A stretch of DNA of 64,000 nt from Azorinus chamasolen (Eukaryota > Mollusca > Bivalvia > Cardiida > Solecurtidae), in NCBI GenBank assembly GCA_963576725.1, contig OY755240.1, positions 57,970,633 to 58,034,632 on the forward strand, given 5' to 3'. The notes below the pieces were generated by a model. That model was not told the origin of the DNA. It was given only the letters and a program-made list of their open reading frames with translations, and did not search any database. Both the position numbers and the translations under genes were made by a program. This document shows, piece after piece, positions 21,641 to 33,185 of the stretch. The stretch's first letter is position 1. Each line of letters opens with the position of its first letter.

Positions 21641-22725
21641 TATACGCGAATGTCGTGGTATCACGAATCTCGTGGTATTCGCATTACGTCACACTGCTTC
21701 CGTAAACATACGAACCTGTTTGACCTACTTTATAGTATCTAATTGAAAAACATTTTCTGAAGCTAAAATGGATCGATTTCTGTATGTTAAAACACAAAAT
21801 CCAAGAAAATGCACTTTAAATCACACAAACCCCAGAAATCCGCAATATTTTGTCAATTTTCATTCAACTCTAGATCCGCCACCCTCTATCAATTCTCTCA
21901 ATTCGTCTGCAACAATACTGCCATTATAAGGTCAGACACGACCAATGTTTTGGTTTTTCTTAACAGTTGAACCCCAAGCAATATATTTATTGATAGTGGT
22001 AATAAAATTATTAGCCTCTGATCTTAATACCACAAACTTCGAGTATGACGTCATAAATGCAAATGACTGCCAGTGATCTAGTTTATCTACATGCTGCAGA
22101 GCACTACTGTGATATTTTTTAAAAGTAATAACAAGCATATCGAAGATAACAGATGGATGTCATCAGAAATGCTATTTTTTTACAAGTAATTTCTCCCTTA
22201 GATCTCTATTACTTATAAAACCATTAAGTACCACGGACTTCGGGAACACCAGTCTACATGAGGCTTATATACAAGAGCAATAGATTACTCAAATTCTCTG
22301 GAATTTTAGAGATTAGCCTATGCACCTACATTAACTAGTAAAGGAGCCGGTCGAAAATTGGTGCTAATTTCAGTTATGAAATAACGATTATATTCGATTT
22401 GATTAAAGACAGGTTCCATTATCAAAGCTAATTCAAAGCAATAATCGTATCTTTGATAAATCGGAGTTGTTTGTCAAGGAAATAATGCATTTTAAAAGTT
22501 TAAATCCGTTTTAAACCTTTAAGCCAAATAATTACAAATAATTAAAGATCGCACTGTAGATCAATGACCTCATTTGCAAATTGACTTAATTAGTCGACCC
22601 GGATTAAAGTAACACAAACAATTTAAAATAATAACTATCTTTATTGAATAAAACAATTGATGACTCCCGTACGAATAGCGTACACGGTACTTATTTCTAT
22701 TCGTACGGAACTTCCGTACGAATAG

Positions 22726-23736
22726 CGACTCGGGCTATTAGTACGGTAAAAAAGTAAAAAGAAAAAAAAAATTGCTAAAAGCCTTTTTCGGAAATCTGGT
22801 AAATTTGTTTCAACCGGGTACATGTACCGTTGCCATAATTAGCGGCCTAAAACGAAAGTCGAGTGTGAACATATTTGTGACTATCAGGATTAAAACAAAG
22901 GTAAATGTGATATTTTGAACGACATTATTTGTTTTATTTATATTTTGCACGTGTTGGGACCTAATAATCTACAGTTGCACGCGATTAATGCTTTCGGCAT
23001 AACTACACCTTTTTAGCATATATGGTTTTGACTTCACGCCAGCAGCAAAAACTAAATATGAATATGAATGATGAAAAACACAATGAAGAATGATAATGAG
23101 ATAATTTTAATGAAAAATAAGCTTGTGTGATGTCAAATTATTTGGACTAGTAACTTACCCATAATTTCGTGCCGGTGATGGACGCTAACACAATCATATA
23201 CTTGTTCAGTGTTTATAATGCAAAACTCTGCCAACTATATATATGCATGAAGTAATGTCATGTTATTTCGACACTTTTAACTTGCCTGTCGTTGATGGTC
23301 TTCCAATATAAAGCAATACACCATTTTCACCAACCGTTAAAATTTACCCTAGCACAGGTTTGTAGGCTATGTTGAAGGCATACCCGAAACGCATGACAGC
23401 TAGCCTGCTGCAAACAAAAGGAATAAATACAGATTTTACTTTGTGCTGCAGTCTAGAGCAATAGAGCTAAATCTGATCAGATAACTGCTATAGGAATCAT
23501 CTGATCTGGATCTACTCTGTTTGCACGTATGTTAAAAGGTGTATCTATGAAGTAATTTCAGGTTAAACGGTGGATTTCACTGTAGGTACCAAGTCAAATG
23601 ACATGATTTTTTTTAAAGATCTTTCTGTTATTGAACACGACAATTTTTCTACTGTGCACAGATGGATTAAAATGTTGATAAAATGTTATTACTGAGCACT
23701 GTTACGGTACTTTTCTTTTCGAGTCAATCCATTTTT
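22726..23736. other. Spacer without recognised gene
   Basis: AT-rich. A single TCTGATCTGGATCTACTCTGTTTGC (about 23500-23524) is a lone arm of the GCAAACAG hairpin module. Nothing else supported. Confidence 0.45.
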
Positions 23737-25284
23737 AGCTCACCAGAGCACAAAGTGCTCAGGGTGAGCTTTTGTGATCGCCTGATGTCTGTCGGCGTTT
23801 CTTGTGCGTCGTCCCGCGTCAACAATTTGAACCTTTAAAAGTCTTCTCCTCTGAATCTACAGGGTTCTCAGCTTTCATCTTTGGCACCTAGCATCACCTA
23901 GAATCACCTATAGGACCTCTACAAAAGTTATATAAGTTAGGTCCCAGGAGTCAAAATTGGCCCCGTCACGGTCCCAGGGGTGGCCAGTTTTCTCTAGCTA
24001 ACTGTTGTTTTCTGTACAAGTAGAAGAATGCTGGGTTCACTTAGGTTAGGCATTTGGGAAACTTTAAAAATCTTCTTGTCAAAAACTATATGTCACAGAG
24101 CTTAGATATATGGTGTATAGATTTTCTAAGTATACCTTATTAAAATTGGTTAATATCATAGTTCTGAGGTTAAAATTAGCCCTGCCCTGTTGGTTATACT
24201 TTAAAATAGACTTTTACACTATAAAGGACCCCAGATACTCAGTCTGTCTTACGCAATCACTGGGTAGGTAAAGTTCCTGGTCAAAACTCTATAAAGGTGT
24301 CTGCTTTAGAATTAGTGTCTGTTTGTTCACACTGTTTTTAACCCATTCCCTCATAGGCTATTTTCAAATCCTACCTCTTGGAAAATTTCAGAATCTATGT
24401 GTAGATTTGAAACCATTGTGATAAATAGAGCATTTACTCCTATGGAGCAAATGCTCTATTTATCAGAAAGGCTTTTTTCAGATCCTACCTCTTTGAATAA
24501 ATCTACTGATATTAGGAGCATTAATTATAGAAAAGGAAAAATTCAGAATTGTGTAGATTTGAAACCATTGTGATAAATAGAACATTTACTCCTATGGAGC
24601 AAATGCTCTATTTGTCACAATGGTTAGCAAATGCTCTATTTATCACAAAGGCTTTTTTCAGATCCTACCTCTTTGAATAAATCTACTGATAAGGAGCATT
24701 AATTAGAGAAAAGGAAAATTTCAGAATCGTGTAGATTTCAAATCATTGTGATAAATAGAGCATTTGCTCCATAGGAGTAAATTAACTCATAGACAAACCA
24801 CATATAAAGTTACATACCGGTATGTGTCAGATCAGAATTCAAACTGTGTGCTAATTAAGGTCAAGTCATGCTAAGCAGTGATAGGGCTGTCATCTGTTAG
24901 AAATGTTGTCTGCTTATTCATAGAGGATAAATCTGGGTCTACTCTGTTTGCAAATGTGTGAAAACATGTTTATATGAGGGAAAGGGTTAATTAGAGAAAA
25001 GGAAAATTTCAGAATTGTGTAGATTTGAAACCATTGTGATAAATAGTGCATTTACTCATATGGAGCAAATGCTCTATTTATCACAGACTTTTTTCAGATC
25101 CTACCTCTTTGAATCAATCTACTGATAAGGAGCATTAATTAGAGACAAGGAAAATTTCAGAATTGTGTAGATTTGAAACCATTGTGATAAATAGAGCAAA
25201 TGCTCTATTTAAGGAGCAAATGCTCTATTTATCATAATGGTTTCATAAAGTGAATATTACAGAGGCATAGAACAAAGGCTTTTT
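23737..25284 (+). mobile_element. Family A (long type), 5' part
   Basis: The 5' stem-loop is AGCTCACCAGAGCA-CAAAG-TGCTCAGGGTGAGCT. Next come CGTC repeats, one ~165-bp unit, a middle segment (GTAGAAGAATGCTGGGTTCAC) and an array of the GATAAATAGAGC hairpin satellite. No 3' end is found before the next family A start at 25285. The same junction (CAGAGGC-TAGAA-AAGGC then TTTTTAG) recurs at 60275-60297. Confidence 0.75.
24416..25275 (+). repeat. GATAAATAGAGC hairpin satellite array
   Basis: Repeated units carry TTGTGATAAATAGAGCATTT-ACTCCTATGGAGC-AAATGCTCTATTTATCACAA, a strong stem-loop. The connecting sequence is TTTTTCAGATCCTACCTCTT and AGGAGCATTAATTAGAGAAA. The same array is at 55290-56338, 59817-60290 and 61850-64000. 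Confidence 0.85.
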
Positions 25285-25601
25285 AGCTCACCAGAGCACA
25301 AAGTGCTCAGGGTGAGCTTTTGTGATTGCCTGATGTCCGTCGTCGTGCGTCGTCCCGCGTCAACAATTTGAACCTTTAAAAATCTTCTCCTCTGAATCTA
25401 CAGGGTTCTCAGCTTTCTTCTTTGGCACATAGCATCATCTGTAGGTCCTCTACAAAAGTTGTATAAATTATGCCCCCTGAGTCAAAATTGGCCCCACCCT
25501 GAGGGTGTCAAATTTTCAATAGAAACATATAGTGAAAACTTTGAAAATCTTCTCCTAAAACTGGAAGGTTCTCAACTTTCATATTTGGCACATAGCATCA
25601 T

Positions 25602-28174
25602 CAGGGCTTTCCCCAGGCCCTTTTCGCATGACGGGCCCGACATTCGATCTTTGTCGGTGGCGAAAATCCGACACCCCTTAATTTCTCCGACATGTAAAAA
25701 TTCTCAAGCCGGCGCCCTTTCAAACGTGTTTGTTTATGTATCATTTTAAGTGACAAGTATACACACAGACTTCCCTTGGTGTTTCAGTGTCTCAGGCTAT
25801 CAGCCAACACCCGCAGCGCGTACCGTACGCATGGATGATTGCATGGGGGGGGGGGGTTCATAGATCTTTATCAAATATTGGTTTTGAGGGTAGTCTCATG
25901 TTACTTCCATGGTACAGAGTCAGACTCTTTTCACAAGCTTCACCTTTTTTCAGACTTTGAGAGATGATTCTCTGAACTGAAACGTTAAAAGGCCAGTGTC
26001 ACATACATCAACATCCAATTCCTTCAGACGACTTTCATACAAGGTCTTCTAACATTGAAATTTCCATACCATGAGTCTGTGAAAATGTGGGCAGCAACCA
26101 AGCACAGGCCTTTCATTGTGATGAGTGAATTTTCCAAATATTGAAACTACATGTAGTTCAGACCAGAAGTTTTAAGCAATTAAGACTTAAGTATACATTG
26201 TCTGATCTACTTGCAAAAAAAATTATCTTTGGGAATTTGCAAAAGAACATGTTTAAAAGTTTCGTGCAAGGAAGGTGGTGCTGTGGTTGTAGTTATGTTT
26301 AATGTATATTCTGTTTTTTAGTACAAACATGTGCAATAAAAACACTTTCAAGATCCCTACTATGGCTTTACTTTAAATCAGAAAATGCAAAATATTCACC
26401 ATGATAACCTCATTTTTAGCTCACCAGAGCACTTTTGTGCTCAGGGTGAGCTTTTGTGATCACCTGATGTCCGTCGTCGTGCGTCGTGCGGTGTGCGTCG
26501 TGCGTCGTCGGGCGTCAACAATTTGAACCTTTAAAAATCTTCTCCTCTGAATCTACAGGGTTCTCAGCTTTCATCTTTGGTACATAGCATCATCTTAAGG
26601 TCTTCTACAAAAGTTATATAAATTTTGCCCCTGGGGTCAAAATTGGCCCCGCCCCATGAGTGCCTTGTTTTCTATTGAAATATATAGTAAAACTTTGAAA
26701 ATCTTCTCCTTTGAATCTACAGCGTTCTCAGCTTTCATATTAGGCAAATAGCATCATGTTCAGGTCCTCTACAAAAGTTATATAGATTATGCCCCTGGGG
26801 TCAAAATTGGCCCCGCCCAAGTGGTAGCCAGTTTTGAATAGAAACATATAGTGACAATTTTGAAAATCTTCTCCTCTGAATCTACAGGGTTCTCAGCTTT
26901 CATATTTGGCACATAGCATCATGTTCAGGTCCTCTACAAAAGTTATATAAATTATGGCCCTGGGGTCAAAATTGGCCCCGCCCCAGGGGTAGCCAGATTT
27001 CATTAGAAACATATAGTGATAACTTTGAAAATCTTCTCCTCTGAGTCTTCAGTGTTCTCAGCTTTCATATTTGGCACATAGCATCATGTTCAGGTGCTCT
27101 ACAAAAGTTATATAAATTATGCCCCTGGGGTCAAAATTGGCCCCGCCCCAGGGGTAGCCAGTTTTGAATAGAAACATATAGTGACAACTTTGAAAATCTT
27201 TTCTTTTGAATCTACAGGGTTCTTAGCTTTCATATTTGGCACAAAGCATCATGTTCAGGTTCTCTACAATTTTTGTATAAATTATGCCCCTGGGATCAAA
27301 ATTGGCCCCGCCCCAGGGGTAGCCAGTTTTCAATACAAATATATGGTAAAACTTTTGAATATATTCTTCTCTGAAACTGAAAGGTTCATAGCGTTCATAT
27401 TTGGCACATAGCATCATGTTCAGGTCCTCTACAAAAGTTATATATATTATGCCCCTGGGGTCAAAATTGACCCCGCCCCAGGGGTGGCCAGTTTTCAATA
27501 GAAACATATAGTGACAACTTTGAAAATCTTCTCCTCTAAATCTACAGTGTTCTTAGCTTTCATATTTGTCACATAGGATCATAGTCAGGTCCTCTACAAA
27601 ATTTATATAAATTGTGCCCCAGGGGTCAAAATTGGCCCGCCCCAGGGGTAGCCATGTCTCAATAGAAACATATAGTGACAACTTTGAAAATCTTCTCCTC
27701 AGAAACTGGAAGGTTCTCAGCTTTCATATTTGACACATAACATCATGTTTAGGTCCTCTACAAGAGTTATATAAATTATGCCCCCGGGGTCAAAATTGGC
27801 CCCGCCCCAGGGGTAGCCAGTGTGCAATAGAAACATATAGTGTTAAATTTGAAAATATTTTCCTCAGAAACTGGAAGGTTCTCAGCTTTCATATTTGGCA
27901 CATAGCATCATGTTCAGGTCCTCTACAAAAGTTGTATAAATTATACCCCTTGGATCCAAATTGGCCCGCCCCAGGGGTTGCTAGTTTTCTCTAGAAACAT
28001 ATAGTGAAAACTTTGAACATCTTCTCCTCTGATTGCCTGGTGAGCGATGTCAGGGCCATTCTGGCCCTCTTGTTTTCAAAATGTTCGCCGCAGCGCTAGG
28101 CAGGAACCCCTCCTGCACCAACCCCCTAGGACTGAAAAACTACAACCCTTCCTAAAATCCTGGGGAAAGCCCTG
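25602..28174. mobile_element. hAT-like MITE with 16-bp CAGGGCTTTCCCCAGG TIRs
   Basis: CAGGGCTTTCCCCAGG at 25602-25617 and its exact complement at 28159-28174 bound the element. ATCAT lies on both sides, consistent with a decayed host duplication. It sits inside a family A unit (AGCATCAT of the consensus) and itself holds a family A element from 26418. The open frame at 25459-25749 crosses the boundary and is not a gene. No transposase. hAT is inferred from the CAGGG start. Confidence 0.75.
26418..28074 (+). mobile_element. Family A element, ~165-bp units, complete
   Basis: The 5' stem-loop is AGCTCACCAGAGCA-CTTT-TGTGCTCAGGGTGAGCT. About eight to nine units of ~165 bp follow (GTCAAAATTGGCCCCGCCCC at roughly 26637, 26805, 27132, 27297 and 27463). 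The 3' end is GGTGAGCGATGTC, hairpin GGGCCATTCTGGCCC, TCTTG at 28072. It is nested in the CAGGG element. Confidence 0.85.
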
Positions 28175-28638
28175 AATCATATTCATATTCTCTACAAAAG
28201 TTATATAAATAATACCCCTGGGGTCAAAATTGGCCCCGTCCCAGGGGTCGCAAGTTTTTTAGCTCACCAGAGCACAAAGTGCTCAGGGTGAGCTTTTGTG
28301 ATTGCCTGATGTCCGTCGTCCGTCGGCGTGCGTCGTCCGTCGTGCGTCGTGCGGTGTGCGTCGTCAGTCGTCAACAATTTGAACCTTTAAAAATCTTCTC
28401 CTCTGAATCTACAGGGTTCTCAGCTTTCATCTTTTGCGTGTAGTATCATCTTTAGGTCCTCTACAAAAGTTATATAAATTATGGCCCTGGGGTCAAAATT
28501 GGCCCCGCCCAAGGGGTGCCTTGTTTCCAATAGAAACATATAGTAAAACTTTGAAAATCTTCTCCTCTGAAACCGGAAGGTTCTCAGCTTTCATATTTGG
28601 CACATAGCATCATGTTCAGGTCCTCTACAGAAGTTATT

Positions 28639-30020
28639 AGTCCCCCACCGGTTACCGGTTGGGGGACTATAGGTTTGCTCGATTCCGTCCGTCCGTCCGT
28701 CCGTCCGTCCGTCCGTCTGTCCGTCTGTCCGTCCGTCCGTCCGTCCGTCCGTCTGTCACGCTTCTTGTCCGGGCCATATCTCCTACAAAGTTAAGCCAAA
28801 TTCATTATAACTTCACACATTGAAGAAGCATGATGAGGGCTAGTGTCATGCACAAGGGCCATAATTCTAGCATCAATATTTTTGGAGTTATGCCCCTTTT
28901 ACATATTTTTTTGTCCGGACAATAACTCTTTATTTACTGGTTCAATTGATTTGAAACTTCACATATGGAACAATCATGATGAGGGGCAGTGTCATACACA
29001 AGGGCCATAACTCTAGCATCAATATTTTTGGAGTTATTCCCCTTTTTCATATTTTCTTGTCAGTCCGTCTGTCATGCTTCGTGTCCGGGCCATATCTCCT
29101 ACAAAGTTATGCCAAATTCATTATAACTTCAAACATTGAAGAAGCATGATGAGGGCTAGTGTCATGCACAAGGGCCATAACTCTAGCATCAATATTTTTG
29201 GAGTTATTCCCCTTTTACATATTTTTTTGTCCGGATAATAACTCTTTATCTACTGGTTCAATTGATGTGAAACTTCACATATGGAACAATCATGATGAGG
29301 GGTAGTGTCATACTTAAGGGTTATAACTCTAGCATCAATATTTTTGGAGTTCTTCCCCTTTTTCATATTTTCTTGACAGTCCGTCTGTCACGCTTTGTGT
29401 CCGGGCAATATCTCCTACAAAATTAGACCAAATTCATTATAACTTCACACATTGAAGAAGCATGATCAGGAGTAGTGTCATGCACAAGGGCCATAACTCT
29501 AGCATCAATATTTTTGGAGTTATTCCCCTTTTTCATATTTTTTGTCCGGACAATAACTCTTTATCTACTGGTTCAATTGATTTGAAACTTCACATATGGA
29601 ACAAGCATGATGAGGGGTAATGTCATGCACAAGGGCCATAACTCTAGCATCTATATTTTTGGAGTTATTCCCCTTTTCATATTTTCTTGTCCAGTTAATA
29701 ACTCTTTATGTACTGGTTCAATTGATTTGAAACTTCTCATATGGAACAAGCATGATGAGGTGTAGTGTCATGCACAAGGGCAATAACTCTAGCATCAATA
29801 TTTTTGGAGTTACTCCCCTTTTTCATATTTTCTTGTCGGGACAATAACTTTTTATTTACTGATCCAATGTATGAAAGTAGGTACTAATACCATTCAGGTG
29901 GTCATGTATATACCATGGTCAACCACACCATGGGTGGGTGGGGTGGGGAGAGTGGAGGTGTTTTTTTTTCAGTCCGGTGGGGGACTCATGTCTTGCATAG
30001 CAATACAACATGCCCTTGTT
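28639..30020 (+). mobile_element. Family C non-autonomous element (HINE/pearl-like)
   Basis: The 5' stem-loop is AGTCCCCCACCGGT-TA-CCGGTTGGGGGACT, then a GTCC run (28687-28755). Tandem units of ~150-300 bp follow, built from CAATAACTCTTTAT..., CATGATGAGGGGTAGTGTCA and GCATCAATATTTTTGGAGTT. Near the 3' end GGTGGGGGACT inverts the start. It is followed by the CATGT...TTGC-ATA-GCAA...ACATG hairpin and CCCTTGTT. The interrupted host unit (TACAGAAGTTAT / AAATTATGGCC) is intact at 30830. Confidence 0.85.
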
Positions 30021-31250
30021 TAAATTATGGCCCTGGGGTCAAAATTGGCCCCGCCCCAGGGGTGGGCAGTTTTCAATAGAAACAAATAGTGAAATCTTTG
30101 AAAATCTTCTCGTCTGAAACTGGAAGGTTCTCAGCTTTCATATTTGGCACATAGCATCGTGTTCAGGTCCTCTACAAAAGTTATATAAATTATGGCCCTG
30201 GGGTCAAAATTGGCCCTGCCCCAGGGGTGCCTTGTTTCCAATAGAAACATATAGTAAAACTTTGAAAATATTCTCCTCTGAAACCAGAAGGTTCTCAGCT
30301 TTCATATTTGGCACATAGCATCATGTTCAGGTCCTCTACAGAAGTTATATAAATTATGGCCCTGGGGTCAAAATTGGCCCCGCCCCAGGGGTGGGCAGTT
30401 TTCAATAGAAACAAATAGTGAAATCTTTGAAAATCTTCTCCTCTGAATCTGGAATTCTCTCAGCTTTCATATTTGGCCCAGAGCATCATGTTCAGGTCCT
30501 CTACAAAAGTTATATAAATTATGGCCCTGGGGTCAAAATTGGCCCCGCCCCAGGGGTGGGCAGTTTTCAATAGAAACAAATAGTGAAATCTTTGAAAATC
30601 TTCTCGTCTGAAACTGGAAGGTTCTCAGCTTTCATATTTGGCACATAGCATCGTGTTCAGGTCCTCTACAAAAGTTATATAAATTATGGCCCTGGGGTCA
30701 AAATTGGCCCTGCCCCAGGGGTGCCTTGTTTCCAATAGAAACATATAGTAAAACTTTGAAAATATTCTCCTCTGAAACCAGAAGGTTCTCAGCTTTCATA
30801 TTTGGCACATAGCATCATGTTCAGGTCCTCTACAGAAGTTATATAAATTATGGCCCTGGGGTCAAAATTGGCACCGCCCCAGGGGTGGGCAGTTTTCAAT
30901 AGAAACAAATAGTGAAATCTTTGAAAATCTTCTCCTCTGAATCTGGAATTCTCTCAGCTTTCATATTTGGCCCAGAGCATCATGTTCAGGTCCTCTACAA
31001 AAGTTATATAAATTATGGCCCTGGGGTCAAACTTGTCCCCGCCCCAGGGGTGGGCAGTTTTCAATAGAAACAAATAGTGAAATCTTTGAAAATCTTCTCG
31101 TCTGAAACTGGAAGGTTCTCAGCTTTCATATTTGGCACATAGGATCGTGTTCAGGTTCTCTACAAAAGTTATATAAATTATGCCCCTGGGGTCAAAATTG
31201 GTCCCGCCCCAGGGGTGGGTCATTTTCATTAGAAACACAGTGAAATCTTT
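30021..31250 (+). repeat. 494-bp higher-order repeat
   Basis: Equivalent positions (ATAGCATCGTGTTCAGG) fall at 30151, 30645 and 31139, exactly 494 bp apart, about three basic units each. The first two copies differ at very few positions, for example GGCCCCGCCCC against GGCACCGCCCC near 30875. This implies recent expansion inside the element. Confidence 0.85.
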
Positions 31251-32763
31251 GAAAATCTTCTTCTCTGAAACTGGGATGCTCTCAGCTTTCATATTTGGCA
31301 CATAGCATCATGTTCAGGTCCTCTACAAAAGTTATATAAATTATACCTCTGGGGTCAAAATTGGCCCCGCCCCAGGTGTGGGCCATTTTCAATAGAAACA
31401 AATAGTGAAATCTTTGAAAATCTTGTTCTCTGATACTGGGAGGCTCTCAGCTTTCATATTTGGCACATAGCATCATGTTCAGGTCCTCTACAAAAGTTAT
31501 ATAAATTATGCCCCTGGAGTCAAAATTGGCCATGCCCTAGGGGTATCCAGTTTTCAATAGAAACACATAGTGAAAACTTTGAAAATCTTCTCGTCTGGAA
31601 CTGGAAGGTTCTCAGCTTTCATATTTGGCACATAGCATGATGTTCAGGTCCTCTACAGAAGTTATATAAATTGTGCCGCTTGTCTTAAATTTGCTTCACT
31701 TTAGGTCCTCTAGAAATGTTACATAAATTATGCCTCTTGGGTCAAAATTGGCCATCGCCAGGGCTGGCTAGTTTTCTATAGAAACACATAGTGAAAACTT
31801 TGACAATCTTTTCCTTTGATTGTCTGGTGAGCGATGTCAGGGCCTTTCAGGCCCTCTTGTTTGAAACAGACTGTTGTTTAAGTTTTCTTTAGCACTAGCA
31901 GAGTGTTGAGATCACTTAGTAGTTATAGGCATAGGGAAAGCTTTAAAAATCTACTTGTCAAAAACTACAAGTCCCAGAGCGTAGATATTTGGTGTATATA
32001 TTAACTTGGTATATCTTTATAAATTTTTAAATATTATAGTTCTGAGATTAAATTTGGCCATACCCTGCCGTGTGGGTTATACTTTATAATAAACTTCTAC
32101 AGTCTAAGGGTTTCCCCCTCTATCTTGGACTGCAGATAGCGGGGGTTAGTCTTATGCAAGAGGTCAAGTTCCTGTACACTGTTATGTTGTCTGCTTCAGA
32201 ATTACTGTCTGTTCACAGTTTTAACCCATTCCCTCATAGGCTATTTTTAGATCTTACCTCTTTCAATAAATCTACCTAAAATGAGCATTAATTAGAGAAA
32301 AGGAAATTTCAGAATTTGTTTAAATTTTAAACCATTGTGATAAATAGAGCATTTGCTCCTATGGGGCAAATACTCTATCACAATGATTTCATAAATTGAC
32401 TATTACAGACTGAGAGGCATACAAAGGTACATTTATGGAATAAAGGGTTAGTGCATATCAATCCTACAATTATCTCTCTTGTACAAACCACATATGAAGT
32501 TCACATAATTATGCACCAGACCAGAATCCAAACTGTGTGCAAATTAGAAATCACCTCTTAAACTGGAATTTCTCAGCTTTCCTATTGGCACATAGCATCA
32601 TCTTGAGGTCCTCTACAAAAAATATATGAATTATGCCCATGGGTTCAAATAAAGCCCTGCCCCAGGGGTGGTAAGTTTTCTATAGAAACATAGTGAAAAC
32701 TTTGAAAATCTTCTCCTCTGAGTGTCTGGTGAGCGATATCAGGGCCATCATGGCCCTCTTGTT

Positions 32764-33185
32764 AAGATGATGGTGATTAGAAGACAGAGACTTATACATA
32801 CATGTCTACATATGTCTCTCACTCTGCTTATTCATTAAAATTGAATAAATTTGAAAATAACAAAGACTGGTTTAAATATTTACCAATTTATTTATCTAAA
32901 TTTTTTCATTGATAAAAACAAAGTTTTCTTGTTATGTTAAGCAATAACTGGATTTACATGTACTGGCTTCTTTATACAGATGGCTGCTGAATAATTATAT
33001 TGACATCATGAATATTAATTTGATGAATTTCTATAGTAGCATATAGGCTATACACAGGATATTTTTGTCAGCACTATTATGATTTCATAAACAAACACAG
33101 CAGACCCTGTATGGACTGCTCCTACATGAGTCACCTAATATGGGTCTACTCTGTTTACAAAGGTGTGAGAAGAATGAATGTTTTT
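32764..33185. other. AT-rich spacer
   Basis: No gene. It ends in a GGGTCTACTCTGTTTACAAAGGTGTG arm of the GCAAACAG module. It may be part of the outer family A body. Confidence 0.4.

Larger units (their letters stand above)
20244..22725. mobile_element. 2.5-kb element with 65-bp TIRs, non-autonomous
   Basis: The terminal repeats are 20244-20308 and 22661-22725. Each starts with a 29-bp palindrome (CTATTCGTACGGAA-N-TTCCGTACGAATAG, perfect at 22697-22725) followed by GTACCGTGTACGCTATTC. The interior holds the hAT-like derivative and two unrecognised open frames: plus 21768-21929, and minus 21932-22138, whose codon use is fairly even. No transposase was recognised for the outer element. Confidence 0.75.
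28261..31861 (+). mobile_element. Family A element carrying a nested family C element
   Basis: The stem-loop AGCTCACCAGAGCAC starts at 28261. The 3' end is GGTGAGCGATGTC, hairpin GGGCCTTTCAGGCCC, TCTTG at 31859. The ~165-bp tandem core is split at 28638/30021 by family C. It contains the 494-bp higher-order repeat. Confidence 0.85.
25285..32763 (+). mobile_element. Family A (long type), complete but split by nested insertions
   Basis: It starts with the AGCTCACCAGAGC stem-loop at 25285. It ends with GGTGAGCGAT, hairpin GGGCCATCATGGCCC and TCTTG at 32761. The body is interrupted by the CAGGG-TIR element (25602-28174) and another family A element (28261-31861). After removing these the body joins correctly (CAAGTTTT-CTTTAGC against TTTTCTCTAGC in other copies). 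Confidence 0.8.
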
